Part shown: positions 26,664 to 37,600 of the stretch, piece after piece
How positions within the stretch are numbered: the first letter of the stretch is position 1
Layout of the letters: the number at the start of each line of letters is the position of its first letter
Assembly: GCF_026239555.1 (NCBI RefSeq)
Contig: NZ_JAPIVP010000003.1
Coordinates: 310,001-374,000, forward strand
Length of the DNA stretch: 64,000 nt
Direction of reading: 5' to 3'
Origin: Pedobacter sp. PF22-3
GTDB taxonomy: Bacteria; Bacteroidota; Bacteroidia; Sphingobacteriales; Sphingobacteriaceae
The notes under the pieces: generated by a model
Database searches by the model: none
The model's input: the letters and a program-made list of their open reading frames with translations, nothing else
What the model was told of the DNA's origin: nothing
Made by a program: the position numbers and the translations under genes

Positions 26664-28832
26664 ATGAAGTATTCGACCACAAAATATAGTATTCTTTTAT
26701 TGCTGATATTTTTATCATGCAAAATCATGGCACAACCTAAAAAGGCCGCTAACCAACCTGGATCAAAAGAAAATGTAGCTTATTTATTTACCTATTTCAC
26801 CGGGAATTCGAAAGCAGAAGAAGCCATTCGTTTTGCGGTAAGTACCGATGGTTATCACTATAAAGCTTTAAATAACAATAATCCAGTCATTTCTTCAGAG
26901 AAGATCAGTAGCACTGGTGGCGTTCGCGATCCACACATTTTGCGCGGTGAAGATGGCAAAACCTTTTACATGGTAGCTACTGATATGGTTTCGGCCAATG
27001 GCTGGAATTCGAACAGGGCGATGGTATTGTTGAAATCGACTGATCTAATCCATTGGACATCTGCAGTTGTTAATATTCAAAAACGTTTTCCAAATAACGA
27101 AAATCTGCTCCGCGTTTGGGCACCGCAGACCATTTACGACAAAACGACTAAAAAATATATGGTGTATTGGTCGATGAAACATGGCAATGACCCCGATAAA
27201 ATTTATTATGCTTATGCAAATGCTGATTTTACCGACCTGGAAACCTCGCCAAAGCAGCTCTTTTTTAGTCCAACCAATGGCTCTTGTATTGATGGGGATA
27301 TTATTTACGATAAAGGAAAATACAACCTTTTTTTTAAAACAGAAGGGAATGGCAATGGTATTAAAAAAGCAGTTTCCACTAAACTAACAGAAGGTTATGT
27401 GTTAGCGGATAAATACCTTCAACAAACAAAGGAAGCTGTAGAGGGTGCAGGTGTTTTTAAGCTGAACCATAGTGATGAGTACATCCTGATGTACGATGTT
27501 TATATGAAAGGCCGTTACCAGTTTACCAAAAGTAAAGATCTGGCCAATTTTAAGGTAGTAGATCAGGATGTTACCATGGATTTTCATCCCAGGCATGGAA
27601 CTATTTTACCAATTAATCAACAAGAGTTAAACCGGTTGCTTAAACAGTGGTATACTGTTGAGTCTGTTCTGCAGACCCCATACAATAAGGCCATAAACAA
27701 AAATAACATCGTTCTTGATAGTGTAACCCAGAAACTTTATCTACCTGTTAATTATGGCACAGATCTAAAGGCTTTTGATCCACAATTTAATACCTTTAAC
27801 CAGATCAGCCTGATGCCGAAAGGCAAACTGGATTTTTCTAAAGGCCCGGTGAAAATTAAGATCACTATTTCTGGTCAGCAGGCTAAAACCTATGCAGTAA
27901 ATGTTGTCGTAGCAAATAATCCGGTATTAAAAGGTTATTATGCCGATCCTGAAATTTTATATTCCAATAAAACTGCCAAATATTATCTCTATCCAACCAG
28001 TGACGGCTTTAACAATTGGAGTGGCACTTATTTTAAATGTTTTTCCTCAACCGATCTGGTTAACTGGAAAGATGAAGGCAAAATATTAGACCTCGAAAAA
28101 GATGTATCATGGGCAAAAAAAAATGCCTGGGCACCTACCATCATCGAAAAGAAAGTAAATGGAGTGTATAAGTATTTCTATTATTTCTCGGCTGCGCAGA
28201 AGGTTGGCGTTGCGGTTGCAGATCATCCGGCTGGCCCGTTTAAGGATAGTGGAAAGGCTTTGATTGCAAGCAGACCAAAGGGCGTTAAAGGCGGACAGGA
28301 GATTGATCCGGATGTATTTAATGATCCTAAAACCAATAAAAGTTATTTGTACTGGGGAAATGGCTACATGGCTGTTGCACCATTAAATGATGATATGATT
28401 TCGATTGATACCAATGCAATTAAAATTATTACCCCTGATAATAGCTTCAGAGAAGGTACAGAAGTATTTTATAGAAATGGGAAATATTACTTTTTATGGT
28501 CTGAAGATGATACCCGAAGCGAAAACTACAGGGTAAGATATGGTTTTTCTGACTCGCCTACAGGAAAAATGACAATCCCTGAAAATAACCTGATTTTGGC
28601 AAAAGATGTTGCTCAAAAGATTTACGGCACGGGGCATAACAGTGTAATCAAAGTGAATGGCAAAGACGAATGGTATATGGTTTATCACCGTTTTACACGT
28701 CCAAAGGGAATTTCAATGGGCGATGCTGCCGGTTACAACCGTGAAGTGTGTATCGATAAAATGGAATTTAATGCTGATGGAACCATTAAACCCGTGAAAC
28801 CAACTGTTAGCGGCATTAAACCCATACATTAA
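26664..28832 (+). CDS. Tandem GH43-like protein with two five-bladed propellers
   Basis: 722 residues; signal peptide to about 23 (IFLSCKIMAQ). Domain 1 (about 35-330): GGVRDPHILR, GSCIDGDIIYDKGKY and EAVEGAGVFKL give Asp/Asp/Glu candidates. A linker (about 335-420) has a beta-sandwich look. Domain 2 (about 420-720): GYYADPEILYS, EIDPDVFNDP and EGTEVFYRNGKYYFLW give a complete GH43 Asp/Asp/Glu set. GH43 enzymes are mostly exo-acting arabinofuranosidases, xylosidases or galactosidases. Stop overlaps the next ATG by one base (TAATG). Activity of each module is not assigned. Confidence 0.85.
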   Translation: MKYSTTKYSILLLLIFLSCKIMAQPKKAANQPGSKENVAYLFTYFTGNSKAEEAIRFAVSTDGYHYKALNNNNPVISSEKISSTGGVRDPHILRGEDGKTFYMVATDMVSANGWNSNRAMVLLKSTDLIHWTSAVVNIQKRFPNNENLLRVWAPQTIYDKTTKKYMVYWSMKHGNDPDKIYYAYANADFTDLETSPKQLFFSPTNGSCIDGDIIYDKGKYNLFFKTEGNGNGIKKAVSTKLTEGYVLADKYLQQTKEAVEGAGVFKLNHSDEYILMYDVYMKGRYQFTKSKDLANFKVVDQDVTMDFHPRHGTILPINQQELNRLLKQWYTVESVLQTPYNKAINKNNIVLDSVTQKLYLPVNYGTDLKAFDPQFNTFNQISLMPKGKLDFSKGPVKIKITISGQQAKTYAVNVVVANNPVLKGYYADPEILYSNKTAKYYLYPTSDGFNNWSGTYFKCFSSTDLVNWKDEGKILDLEKDVSWAKKNAWAPTIIEKKVNGVYKYFYYFSAAQKVGVAVADHPAGPFKDSGKALIASRPKGVKGGQEIDPDVFNDPKTNKSYLYWGNGYMAVAPLNDDMISIDTNAIKIITPDNSFREGTEVFYRNGKYYFLWSEDDTRSENYRVRYGFSDSPTGKMTIPENNLILAKDVAQKIYGTGHNSVIKVNGKDEWYMVYHRFTRPKGISMGDAAGYNREVCIDKMEFNADGTIKPVKPTVSGIKPIH

Positions 28833-29965
28833 TGAATCTGAAATTACATAAAGCATTTTTTTTGCTCTTTTTCCTGATCAGTGGGGTCGTAAATGCCCAA
28901 AACCAGCTGTCAAAAGAAGAAGTTCTTGAAATGATTAACCGTGCCAATGCTTATTGGCAACAGAACAACAAACCCGAAGTAAGGGCCTTTTGGGATCATG
29001 CGGCTTACCATACCGGAAACATGGAGGCCTACGAGGTTACCAAAAATGAAGCATACCGAAAATATTCAGAAGATTGGGCCGAATATAACAAATGGATGGG
29101 CGCAAAATCGACCGATAAATCCAATTGGAAATATAAATATGGAGAAACAGATGACCATGTATTGTTTGGTGATTGGCAGATCTGCTTTCAAACCTATATC
29201 GATTTATATCATTTAAAACCCGAAGAATATAAAATTGCCAGGGCGAAAGAAGTTATGCAGTACGAAATGAGTACACCCAATAACGATTACTGGTGGTGGG
29301 CCGATGGTTTGTACATGGTAATGCCGGTAATGACCAAACTTTATAAAGTAACTGGCGATCAACAATATCTGAATAAACTCTACGAATATTTTATGTATGC
29401 CAATAGCATCATGTACGATAAAAAGGAAAAGCTTTATTACCGGGATGCTAAATACGTATACCCAAAACATAAAACTGCCAATGGTAAAAAAGACTTTTGG
29501 GCAAGAGGAGATGGGTGGGTATTTGCAGGTTTGGCAAAAGTGCTTAAAGATCTGCCACTAACAGATCCGCACCGAAACAAATACTTAACCAAGTACCGTA
29601 ATATGGCCAGAGCAATTGCCAAAAGCCAGCAGACAGGTGGCTATTGGACAAGAAGTATCCTCGATGCGCAACATGCCCCTGGACCTGAAACCAGTGGAAC
29701 AGCATTTTTTACCTATGGTTTGTTGTGGGGGATAAACAATGGTTATTTAAAAGAAAAAAACTATTTACCGATAGCACAAAAAGCATTTACCTATTTAACT
29801 AAAACCGCATTACAGCCTAACGGTAAACTGGGTTATGTCCAACCGATTGGAGAAAAAGCCATTCCTGGTCAGGTGGTTGATATTAATTCTACCGCAAATT
29901 TCGGTGTAGGGGCATTTTTGTTGGCAGGAAGCGAAATGTACCGCTATTTATCAAACAAACATTAA
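28832..29965 (+). CDS. GH105 unsaturated glycuronyl hydrolase
   Basis: 377 residues; signal peptide to about 22 (GVVNAQ). (alpha/alpha)6-barrel motifs: VLFGDWQICFQ, YWWWADGLYMVMPVM (catalytic Asp of YteR-type enzymes), FWARGDGWVFAGLAKVL and GPETSGTAFFTYGL. Family members hydrate the double bond of 4,5-unsaturated uronic acids left by lyases, or remove terminal glucuronic acid. It sits translationally coupled after the GH43 gene. Predicted periplasmic. Confidence 0.92.
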   Translation: MNLKLHKAFFLLFFLISGVVNAQNQLSKEEVLEMINRANAYWQQNNKPEVRAFWDHAAYHTGNMEAYEVTKNEAYRKYSEDWAEYNKWMGAKSTDKSNWKYKYGETDDHVLFGDWQICFQTYIDLYHLKPEEYKIARAKEVMQYEMSTPNNDYWWWADGLYMVMPVMTKLYKVTGDQQYLNKLYEYFMYANSIMYDKKEKLYYRDAKYVYPKHKTANGKKDFWARGDGWVFAGLAKVLKDLPLTDPHRNKYLTKYRNMARAIAKSQQTGGYWTRSILDAQHAPGPETSGTAFFTYGLLWGINNGYLKEKNYLPIAQKAFTYLTKTALQPNGKLGYVQPIGEKAIPGQVVDINSTANFGVGAFLLAGSEMYRYLSNKH

Positions 29966-29979
29966 TTTTTACAGGGAGA

Positions 29980-31227
29980 ATGAAACTTAAAAATATTTTA
30001 GTTACAGGTTTATTAGTCATTTGGACTTGTGGGATTGTTTTTGCACAAAAGAAAAACAAAAATACCAAAAGCACAGCTGTTTCTGACAGACAGTTTTGGC
30101 TGCAGCAAATGGATAAGATGGTGAAACCTGTATTATATAATTTGGCTAATGATAGTTTGAGGATTGCCATGCCTAAGATTACATCTGTACATATTGATAA
30201 TAAAGAACACCGCATTAAAGTACAATATGTGGAGGTTTTAGGTAGGGTTTTAAGTGGTATTGCACCATGGTTACAATTAGAAGGAGGCTCGGTAGAAGAG
30301 GTGTCTTTAAGGAAGCAATACCGCGAGTGGGCCATTAAAGGATTAAAAAATGCATTGGATTCTAATGCTAAAGATTTTATGAACTTCGATATTGGTGGGC
30401 AACAACTGGTTGATGCTTCCTACATAGCGCTTGCTTTAGTCCGTGCACCATGGCTATGGGAAAACCTGGATAAGAAAAACCAGGAGCTCATGATGCAATC
30501 TATTGTAACGACCAGAAGATTTAAGCCTGTTTTTTCTAACTGGTTACTGTTCTCAGCAATGAACGAGGCTTTTCTGGCTAAGTTCGGTTACAGTTGGGAC
30601 CCTATGCGTGTTGATTACGCGTTGCAACAAATGGAACAATGGTACACCGGTGACGGTATGTATACCGATGGAACATCATTCGCCTTCGATTATTACAATA
30701 GTTATGTTATACATCCCTATCTGGCTACTCTGGCCAATATTATTGGTGCTAAAACGGATGGTTATAAAGAAATGTTCGATAAGATTAAAAAGCGTAATGA
30801 ACGTTATGCCATCATTCAGGAAAGATTAATTAATACCGATGGTACTTATCCGGCTACCGGCCGCTCCATCATTTACCGCGGTGCTGCATTTCATCACCTG
30901 GCTGATATGGCCTTAAGGAAAGCATTGCCCAAACAGTTAAGTCCTGCACAGGTACGTTGCGCTTTAACGGCAGTCATCAGAAAAACTTTAGAGAGCCCTT
31001 CAACCTATAAAAACGGTTGGTTAACAATAGGTTTATATGGCGATCAGCCCAACCTTGGCGATTTTTATAATAATCAGGGAAGCCCGTACATCGCATCAAA
31101 TATTTTCTTGCCATTAGGTTTACCCGCATCAGATCCTTTTTGGGCTAATCCGGCAGCGCAATGGAGTGCTCAAAAGATCTGGAGCGGTGAGAATTTTGAG
31201 AACGATCATAGTGCCAGTTTAAAATAA
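29980..31227 (+). CDS. DUF2264 family exported protein (GH154-like, glucuronidase candidate)
   Basis: 415 residues; signal peptide to about 23 (IVFAQ). Recognised by RVLSGIAPWLQLEG, FDIGGQQLVDASYIALAL, GDGMYTDGTSFAFDYYNSYVIHPYL and RGAAFHHLADMA, the DUF2264 pattern. From memory, this family has been linked to GH154 beta-glucuronidases. Location between GH105 and the exo-galactanase supports a role in trimming uronic acid side chains. Spacing of 14 bp from GH105 indicates one operon. Confidence 0.85.
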   Translation: MKLKNILVTGLLVIWTCGIVFAQKKNKNTKSTAVSDRQFWLQQMDKMVKPVLYNLANDSLRIAMPKITSVHIDNKEHRIKVQYVEVLGRVLSGIAPWLQLEGGSVEEVSLRKQYREWAIKGLKNALDSNAKDFMNFDIGGQQLVDASYIALALVRAPWLWENLDKKNQELMMQSIVTTRRFKPVFSNWLLFSAMNEAFLAKFGYSWDPMRVDYALQQMEQWYTGDGMYTDGTSFAFDYYNSYVIHPYLATLANIIGAKTDGYKEMFDKIKKRNERYAIIQERLINTDGTYPATGRSIIYRGAAFHHLADMALRKALPKQLSPAQVRCALTAVIRKTLESPSTYKNGWLTIGLYGDQPNLGDFYNNQGSPYIASNIFLPLGLPASDPFWANPAAQWSAQKIWSGENFENDHSASLK

Positions 31228-31286
31228 ACATCGAATTTGATACAGGTAAATACCCTCTTTATAATATTAAAAATTAGTTGATTAAA

Positions 31287-32408
31287 ATGATGAATAAGAG
31301 AATCAGTTTTGTTATAGGATTTATCGCCCTCAGTTTGGGCTTAAGCAGTTATGTCTCTGCGCAGCAAACCTATACTTCTTTTACCCCCGGTAAAATCTGG
31401 AAAGATAATAAAGGCGTACACATTAATGCCCATGGTGGTGGTATTGTCGAATATAAGGGCATTTATTATTGGTTTGGTGAACATAAAATTGAAGGAGAAA
31501 TAGGCAATACGGCACAGGTGGGGGTGCATTGCTATTCATCAAAAGATTTATACAACTGGAAAGATGAAGGAATTGCATTACCGGTTTCCAACGATTTAAC
31601 GAGTGATATTGCCAAAGGGTGCATCCTCGAAAGGCCAAAAGTGGTATATAATAAGAAAACTAAAAAGTTTGTCATGTGGTTTCACCTTGAACTTTTAGGC
31701 AAAGGTTATGCAGCAGCCAGATCAGGAGTAGCTGTTGCCGATCGCCCAACGGGGCCATATACTTTTATCAAAAGTTATCGTCCAAACCCTGGTAAAATGC
31801 CTTTTTATGCTGCAGGCACAGCCGAAAAAGATATGATAAACTGCCAGCAACCAGCAAATGAAAGTGATGGATTTTTCTGTAGGGATTTACCTGGTGGACA
31901 AATGGCCAGAGATATGACCGTTTTCGTAGATGACGATGGTAAAGCTTATCATGTATTTTCTTCAGAAGAGAATCTGACATTGCAGCTAGCCGAGCTAACA
32001 CCCGATTATTTAGGCCATACCGGGAAATTTATCAGAATTTATGTTGGTAAGCAAACTGAAGCACCAGCTTTATTCAAGAAAAATGGGACCTATTATATGG
32101 TTGGTTCAGGCTGTACAGGCTGGGCACCAAATGCCGCAAGATGGTTTAAAGCAAGCAATATCTGGGGTCCGTGGACATACATGGGGAATCCTTGCCAGGG
32201 CGAAGGCGCAAAGATCACCTTTGGTGGGCAGAGTACGCATGTGTTGCCTGTACCTGGTAAAAAGGGAGAATTTATTTTTATGGCAGATAAATGGGCACCC
32301 AAAAATGCAATCGACGGCCGTTATTTATGGTTGCCGATTAAATTTGAGAACGATAAAATTTCGATAAGCTGGGCAGATGAATGGGATCTGAGCGTGTTTA
32401 AAAAGTAA
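31287..32408 (+). CDS. GH43 subfamily 24-like exo-beta-1,3-galactanase
   Basis: Frame open from TTG 31278; ATG 31287 (MMNKRISFVIG) or 31290 gives a proper signal peptide (to VSAQ) and about 373 residues. INAHGGGIVEYKGIYYWFGE, LERPKVVYNKKTKKFVMWFH, TEAPALFKKNGTYY and SGCTGWAPNAARWFKAS match exo-beta-1,3-galactanases as I remember them (for instance the Phanerochaete and Bacteroides enzymes). This activity removes galactose from the beta-1,3 backbone of type II arabinogalactan, bypassing beta-1,6 branches. It is the best substrate clue in the locus. Confidence 0.88.
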   Translation: MMNKRISFVIGFIALSLGLSSYVSAQQTYTSFTPGKIWKDNKGVHINAHGGGIVEYKGIYYWFGEHKIEGEIGNTAQVGVHCYSSKDLYNWKDEGIALPVSNDLTSDIAKGCILERPKVVYNKKTKKFVMWFHLELLGKGYAAARSGVAVADRPTGPYTFIKSYRPNPGKMPFYAAGTAEKDMINCQQPANESDGFFCRDLPGGQMARDMTVFVDDDGKAYHVFSSEENLTLQLAELTPDYLGHTGKFIRIYVGKQTEAPALFKKNGTYYMVGSGCTGWAPNAARWFKASNIWGPWTYMGNPCQGEGAKITFGGQSTHVLPVPGKKGEFIFMADKWAPKNAIDGRYLWLPIKFENDKISISWADEWDLSVFKK

Positions 32409-32516
32409 AGAAAAAACAAATTTTTTATATACCTCGATGATCGGATTGCGTAGAAATACGCAAAGTGGGATTGTTTTGCCCAAAAATCGGTCATCTCAAA
32501 AAAAACCTTAAAAAAA

Positions 32517-34352
32517 ATGAAAGTAACATTACTGTGGCTGGTGGCGCTATGTTTCTCTTTATCGGCTTTTGGCCAGCAAGTTAAACATACGTTTAAGCTT
32601 GGAGAAACAGACTTTTTATTGGATGGAAAACCTTTTCAGATTATATCTGGTGAGATGCACTATCCACGTGTACCAAAAGAAGCCTGGCGTGCACGTATGA
32701 AAATGGCCAAAGCCATGGGGTTAAATACTATTGGTACCTATGTTTTCTGGAATTTGCACGGACCGCAAAAAGGGAAATTCGATTTTTCGGGCAATAATAA
32801 CATTGCTGAATTTGTAAAAATTGCTCAGGAAGAAGGCTTATGGGTTATTTTGAGACCAAGTCCTTACGTTTGTGCAGAATGGGAGTTTGGCGGCTACCCT
32901 TATTGGTTGCAAACCGAAAAAGGCCTTGTGGTAAGAAGTACCGAACAACAATATTTAGATGAGTATAAGAAATATATTGTTGAAATAGGAAAACAGCTTG
33001 CACCATTGCAAATTAACCACGGTGGGAACATCATTATGGTGCAGGTAGAGAACGAATATGGTTCTTATGCTGCTGATAAAAACTATTTAGATATCAACCG
33101 TAAAATGTTTATAGAAGCAGGTTTTGATGGACTGCTTTATACCTGCGATCCTGCAGCAGATGTAAAAAATGGGCATTTGGATGGATTACTGCCTGCACTA
33201 AACGGAATCGATAATCCAGCAAAAATAAGGCAGTTGGTAGATGAAAATCATGGTGCCAAGGGCCCATATTTTATTGCTGAATGGTACCCTGCATGGTTCG
33301 ATTGGTGGGGAACTCCTCACCACACCGTTCCAGCCGAACAATATACCCAAAAGTTAGACTCTGTTTTAACAGCAGGTATTTCGATTAATATGTATATGTT
33401 CCATGGCGGCACTACCCGCGATTTTATGAATGGTGCCAACTATAAGGATACTTCGCCCTACGAGCCACAAACCAGTAGTTATGATTATGATGCACCATTA
33501 AACGAAGCCGGAAATGTAACCGAAAAATTCAAAGCATTTAGAACCGTGATCGAAAAACACCTTCCTGCAGGGCAAAGTTTACCATCAATTCCAGTTGCAA
33601 AGCCTAGCATGGCCATTGCTCCTTTTAAATTGAAGACTAAAGTAGCATTATTTAATGCCCTGCCTAAAGCGTTGAAAAATAGTACACCTTTAACTTTCGA
33701 AGATCTGAATCAGGATTATGGTTACGTATTGTACCGCACCACCATTCAGGGAGGTAAAAAAGGAGCACTACAGCTTAAACAATTGCGCGATTATGCCCTC
33801 GTTTTTATCAATCAAAAAAGAGCAGGTATTTTAGACCGTAGGCTAAACCAGAATACCTTATCACTAGATCTTCCGGCAGGCGACGTACAGCTTGATATTT
33901 TTGTAGAGAATATGGGAAGGATAAATTTTGGAAAGTATTTACTCGAAAACAAAAAAGGAATTACCGAACAGGTAACTTTTGATGGTGCCGAAGTTAAAAA
34001 CTGGTCTATGTATGGTTTTCCTTTTGGCAACGATCGCCTTACCATTACTGGTTCATCAAAAACCAATGGAAATGGGCCAACATTGCAGAAAGGTTCCTTT
34101 CAGCTTTCAGCTGTGGCCGATACTTATCTAGATATGACCGATTGGGGAAAAGGAGTAGTTTGGATTAACGGACACAACTTAGGGAAGTACTGGGCAATTG
34201 GTCCACAACAAACACTTTATATCCCACAAGAGTGGTTAAAAAAAGGAAAAAATGAGATTTCTGTTTTAGAATTGATTAAACCTGATCAGAATATTTTAAA
34301 GGCAATAGATCAACCTATTTTAAATAAAATAAAAATTTTAAACTTAGACTAA
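32517..34352 (+). CDS. GH35 beta-galactosidase
   Basis: 611 residues; signal peptide to about 19 (LSAFGQ). TIM-barrel motifs: SGEMHYPRVPKEAWRARM, WNLHGPQKGKFDFSG, MVQVENEYGSYA (acid/base Glu180) and FIAEWYPAWFDWWG (nucleophile Glu255), then C-terminal beta-sandwich domains with GVVWINGHNLGKYW. It releases terminal beta-galactose from oligosaccharides in the periplasm or on the surface. Last gene before the SusC unit; 108-bp gap from the galactanase without terminator. Confidence 0.95.
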   Translation: MKVTLLWLVALCFSLSAFGQQVKHTFKLGETDFLLDGKPFQIISGEMHYPRVPKEAWRARMKMAKAMGLNTIGTYVFWNLHGPQKGKFDFSGNNNIAEFVKIAQEEGLWVILRPSPYVCAEWEFGGYPYWLQTEKGLVVRSTEQQYLDEYKKYIVEIGKQLAPLQINHGGNIIMVQVENEYGSYAADKNYLDINRKMFIEAGFDGLLYTCDPAADVKNGHLDGLLPALNGIDNPAKIRQLVDENHGAKGPYFIAEWYPAWFDWWGTPHHTVPAEQYTQKLDSVLTAGISINMYMFHGGTTRDFMNGANYKDTSPYEPQTSSYDYDAPLNEAGNVTEKFKAFRTVIEKHLPAGQSLPSIPVAKPSMAIAPFKLKTKVALFNALPKALKNSTPLTFEDLNQDYGYVLYRTTIQGGKKGALQLKQLRDYALVFINQKRAGILDRRLNQNTLSLDLPAGDVQLDIFVENMGRINFGKYLLENKKGITEQVTFDGAEVKNWSMYGFPFGNDRLTITGSSKTNGNGPTLQKGSFQLSAVADTYLDMTDWGKGVVWINGHNLGKYWAIGPQQTLYIPQEWLKKGKNEISVLELIKPDQNILKAIDQPILNKIKILNLD

Positions 34353-34370
34353 ACGTTTAAGATTTTCCAA

Positions 34371-34440
34371 ATAGGGGTTAAAAAGCTAAATTTTAACAAA
34401 AAGTAACAATTTAGCCCCTAATTATTACCATATTACCCCT
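34371..34440. promoter_or_regulatory. CCCCT half-sites upstream of the SusC gene, candidate HTCS site
   Basis: TTAGCCCCTAA (34411-34421) and TTACCCCTCA (34433-34442) carry CCCCT 21 bp apart, and an inverted copy (AGGGGTTA) lies at 34373-34380. The pair resembles 25218-25247 upstream of the enzyme operon. The palindrome TAAACGTTTA at 34350-34359 overlaps the GH35 stop codon. Confidence 0.5.
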
Positions 34441-34605
34441 CACTCCAGTGGGATTTTATGGTTACATTGTTGTATCAATCCAATCCCTGTTCATGCACAA
34501 TTTATACATCCGGTCAGATTAAAAATTTAATAAAAATTTTTAATAGACTACTCTTTTGAATTCCCCTCTCGGTTAAACTATTAACTAACCAAATAATCTT
34601 AAAAA

Positions 34606-37600
34606 ATGAAAAGAAAACTACTAGACACATCTAAGTGTGCGGTAATGTTTTTGTTTGTTTTAATCCTATGCTTAGGTAAATCAAACAATTCAATTGCACA
34701 AACAATCGCTCAAATCTCAATTTCCGGAAAAGTAAAAGATAATAAAGGTAATCCCATTCCGGGTGCATCCATTAGTGTTAAGGGAACTACCCAGGTGGTG
34801 GCCAGCGATGCCAACGGGAATTTCAAAATATCAGCTCAAAATGGAGAAAGTTTGGTGGTTACTTTTATCGGCTACGTTACCCAAACTATTTTAATTAATA
34901 ACCAAGCACAGTTGAATATTACCCTGGCAGAAGATGCAGGTAAAAGCTTAAATGATGTTGTGGTAATTGGTTACGGTACTCAAAAAAGATCTGATGTTAC
35001 CGGATCTATCGTTTCTGTACCTAAAGCAAGGTTGTCGCAATTACCTGTAACGAATGTTCTTCAATCAATCGAAGGGGCAGTAGCAGGGGTAAATATTTCC
35101 ACTACATCATCTGTTCCAGGAAGTCAGCCGAATGCGCTTATCCGCGGGCAAAACTCTATAACAGCCAATGCAGGTCCTTATGTAGTAGTAGATGGTGTAC
35201 CGCTAACCAAAACAGGTGGATCGTTAAATGACATCAATCCTAATGATATTGCTTCAGTAGAGGTTTTGAAAGACGCGAGTGCTACAGCCATTTATGGTAC
35301 AAATGGCTCAAATGGCGTAATCTTGGTTACCACTAAAAGGGGAACTACCGGTAAGCCCGTAATCCGTTATAATGGTTATGTAGGAATTGATAATATTGCC
35401 CATATTTTAGAGCCTAGAAGCGGAGCAGAATATCTTCAAAAGTATGCCGATTTTCTTAAACAAACCAATCAAACCCAAACCAGGCCGGTTCCAAATATTG
35501 GCGAACTTCCGGCTTACAATGCAGGGACTACTACCGATTGGGTAGATGAGGCTACACAACAGGGTAAAATTCAAGATCATAACGTCAGTATCTCTGGCGG
35601 ATCCCCTGATGTAAAATACTTTATTTCCGGAGATTATTTAGATCAAAAAGGAGTGGTAAAAGGATATCAGTTCAATCGTGTAAGTTTAAGATCGAACTTA
35701 GATGTAAACGTAACCAGTTTTTTAACTATAGGTACTTCACTTTTTTTAACCAGCAATAATTTTGATGGTGGAAGAGCAAACTTATTGTTGGCAACAGCAA
35801 TGAGTCCGTATGGACAGGAGTATAACGCGAATGGATCATATACAATCTACCCAATGAATCCAGAACAGCTTTATACCAATCCATTGTTAGGCTTAAAGAC
35901 TACACAGGTTAACAGAACAACTAATGTAAATGGTAATGGTTATGCCGAGATAAAATTTCCTGGTGTTTTAACAGGCCTTAAATTTAGGCTGAACGCTGGT
36001 TATACATATTTTCCTGAAAGATCTGGTAGTTATGTGGGACGTTTGGCAAATGATAATAATGGAACTGCAAGAAGTTATAATGCATCTACCAACAGTTATA
36101 CCATAGAAAATATCTTAACCTATTCTAAGGATATTAAGAAGCATCATTTTGATTTTACTGCCTTGTATAGTGCACAAGAGCGTAAATACAATTCAACCAC
36201 AGCAGGTGCTGTTGGCTTTATTAATGATGAATTAGGATTGGATAATCTTGGTGCAGGTGCTACACAAACAAGCAATACTAACCGCGATAGATATGGACTG
36301 AATTCTCAGATGGGCCGTTTGTTTTATTCCTATGATAGCCGATATTTATTTACGCTAACGGCACGTAGAGATGGTTCATCGGTATTTGGCTCAAGCACAA
36401 CAAAATATGGTATTTTCCCATCAGCAGCTATTGGCTGGAATATTATTAACGAAAATTTTATGAAAAATGTTAAGCTCTTTAGCAATTTGAAATTAAGATT
36501 ATCGTATGGTAAAACCGGTAACGAAGCAGTTGGTGTTTATAATACCATCACTAACGAGGTTTCTGCCCGTTCACCTTTTAATGGAGTGAGTACAATTGGC
36601 GTTATCGCAAATAATTTGGGTAATATATTGTTACAATGGGAGACTACCAAAACAGCAAACATTGGTTTAGATTTTGGAGTGCTGAATAACCGGATTACAG
36701 GTAGTTTAGAAGTATATCAGAATAAAACAAGCGGTCTGTTATTGAACAGAAGTTTGCCAATTATTACAGGTTACTCAAAAGTTTTAGAAAATATTGGTAA
36801 AACAACCAATAATGGTTTAGAGTTAACGTTGAATACCCAAAACATTGCAGGAAAAGACTTCCGTTGGGAAACAATGCTTGTTTTTGCAGCCAATAAAAAT
36901 AAAATTGATGACTTGTATGGGGATGGTAAGGATGATTTAGGAAACAGGTGGTTTATAGGGCAGCCCATCAATGTGGTGTATGATTACAAAATGACCGGGG
37001 TTTGGCAAACCGGCGAAGATGTTTCAAAACAGGATCCAACAGCAAAACCGGGTAGCTTAAAGTTTGCTGATTTAAATGGCGATGGAAAAATTACTGCCGA
37101 CGACAGAACCATTCTTGGGCAAACCGCTCCGAAATGGACTGGTGGTATAACCAACACTTTTCATTATAAAAATATTAATTTAAGCGTATTTATTCAAACT
37201 GCACAAGGTATAACGAGAAACAATCCTGATTTAACCTATGGCGATGAAACAGGTAGAAGAAATACACCTGCAGAAATCGGTTACTGGACTCCTGAAAACC
37301 AAAGCCAAACCCGCCCCGCTTTGTCTTACAATAATACTTTAGGATACGGTTATGCATCCGATGCGAGTTACACCAGAATCAAGGATGTAACACTAAGCTA
37401 TGTATTTCCACAACATATTTTAGATAAACTTCACCTGGGTAGTTTAACCGTTTATGCAAGTGGTCGTAACCTGCACACTTTCACCAATTGGGTAGGCTGG
37501 GATCCTGAGCAAACCACTTATGGTAGAGGATCTGGGAATTCTAGTGCCAATCAACAGGCATTCGCAGCAGATTGGACCAATAATTATCCCATAACAAGAA

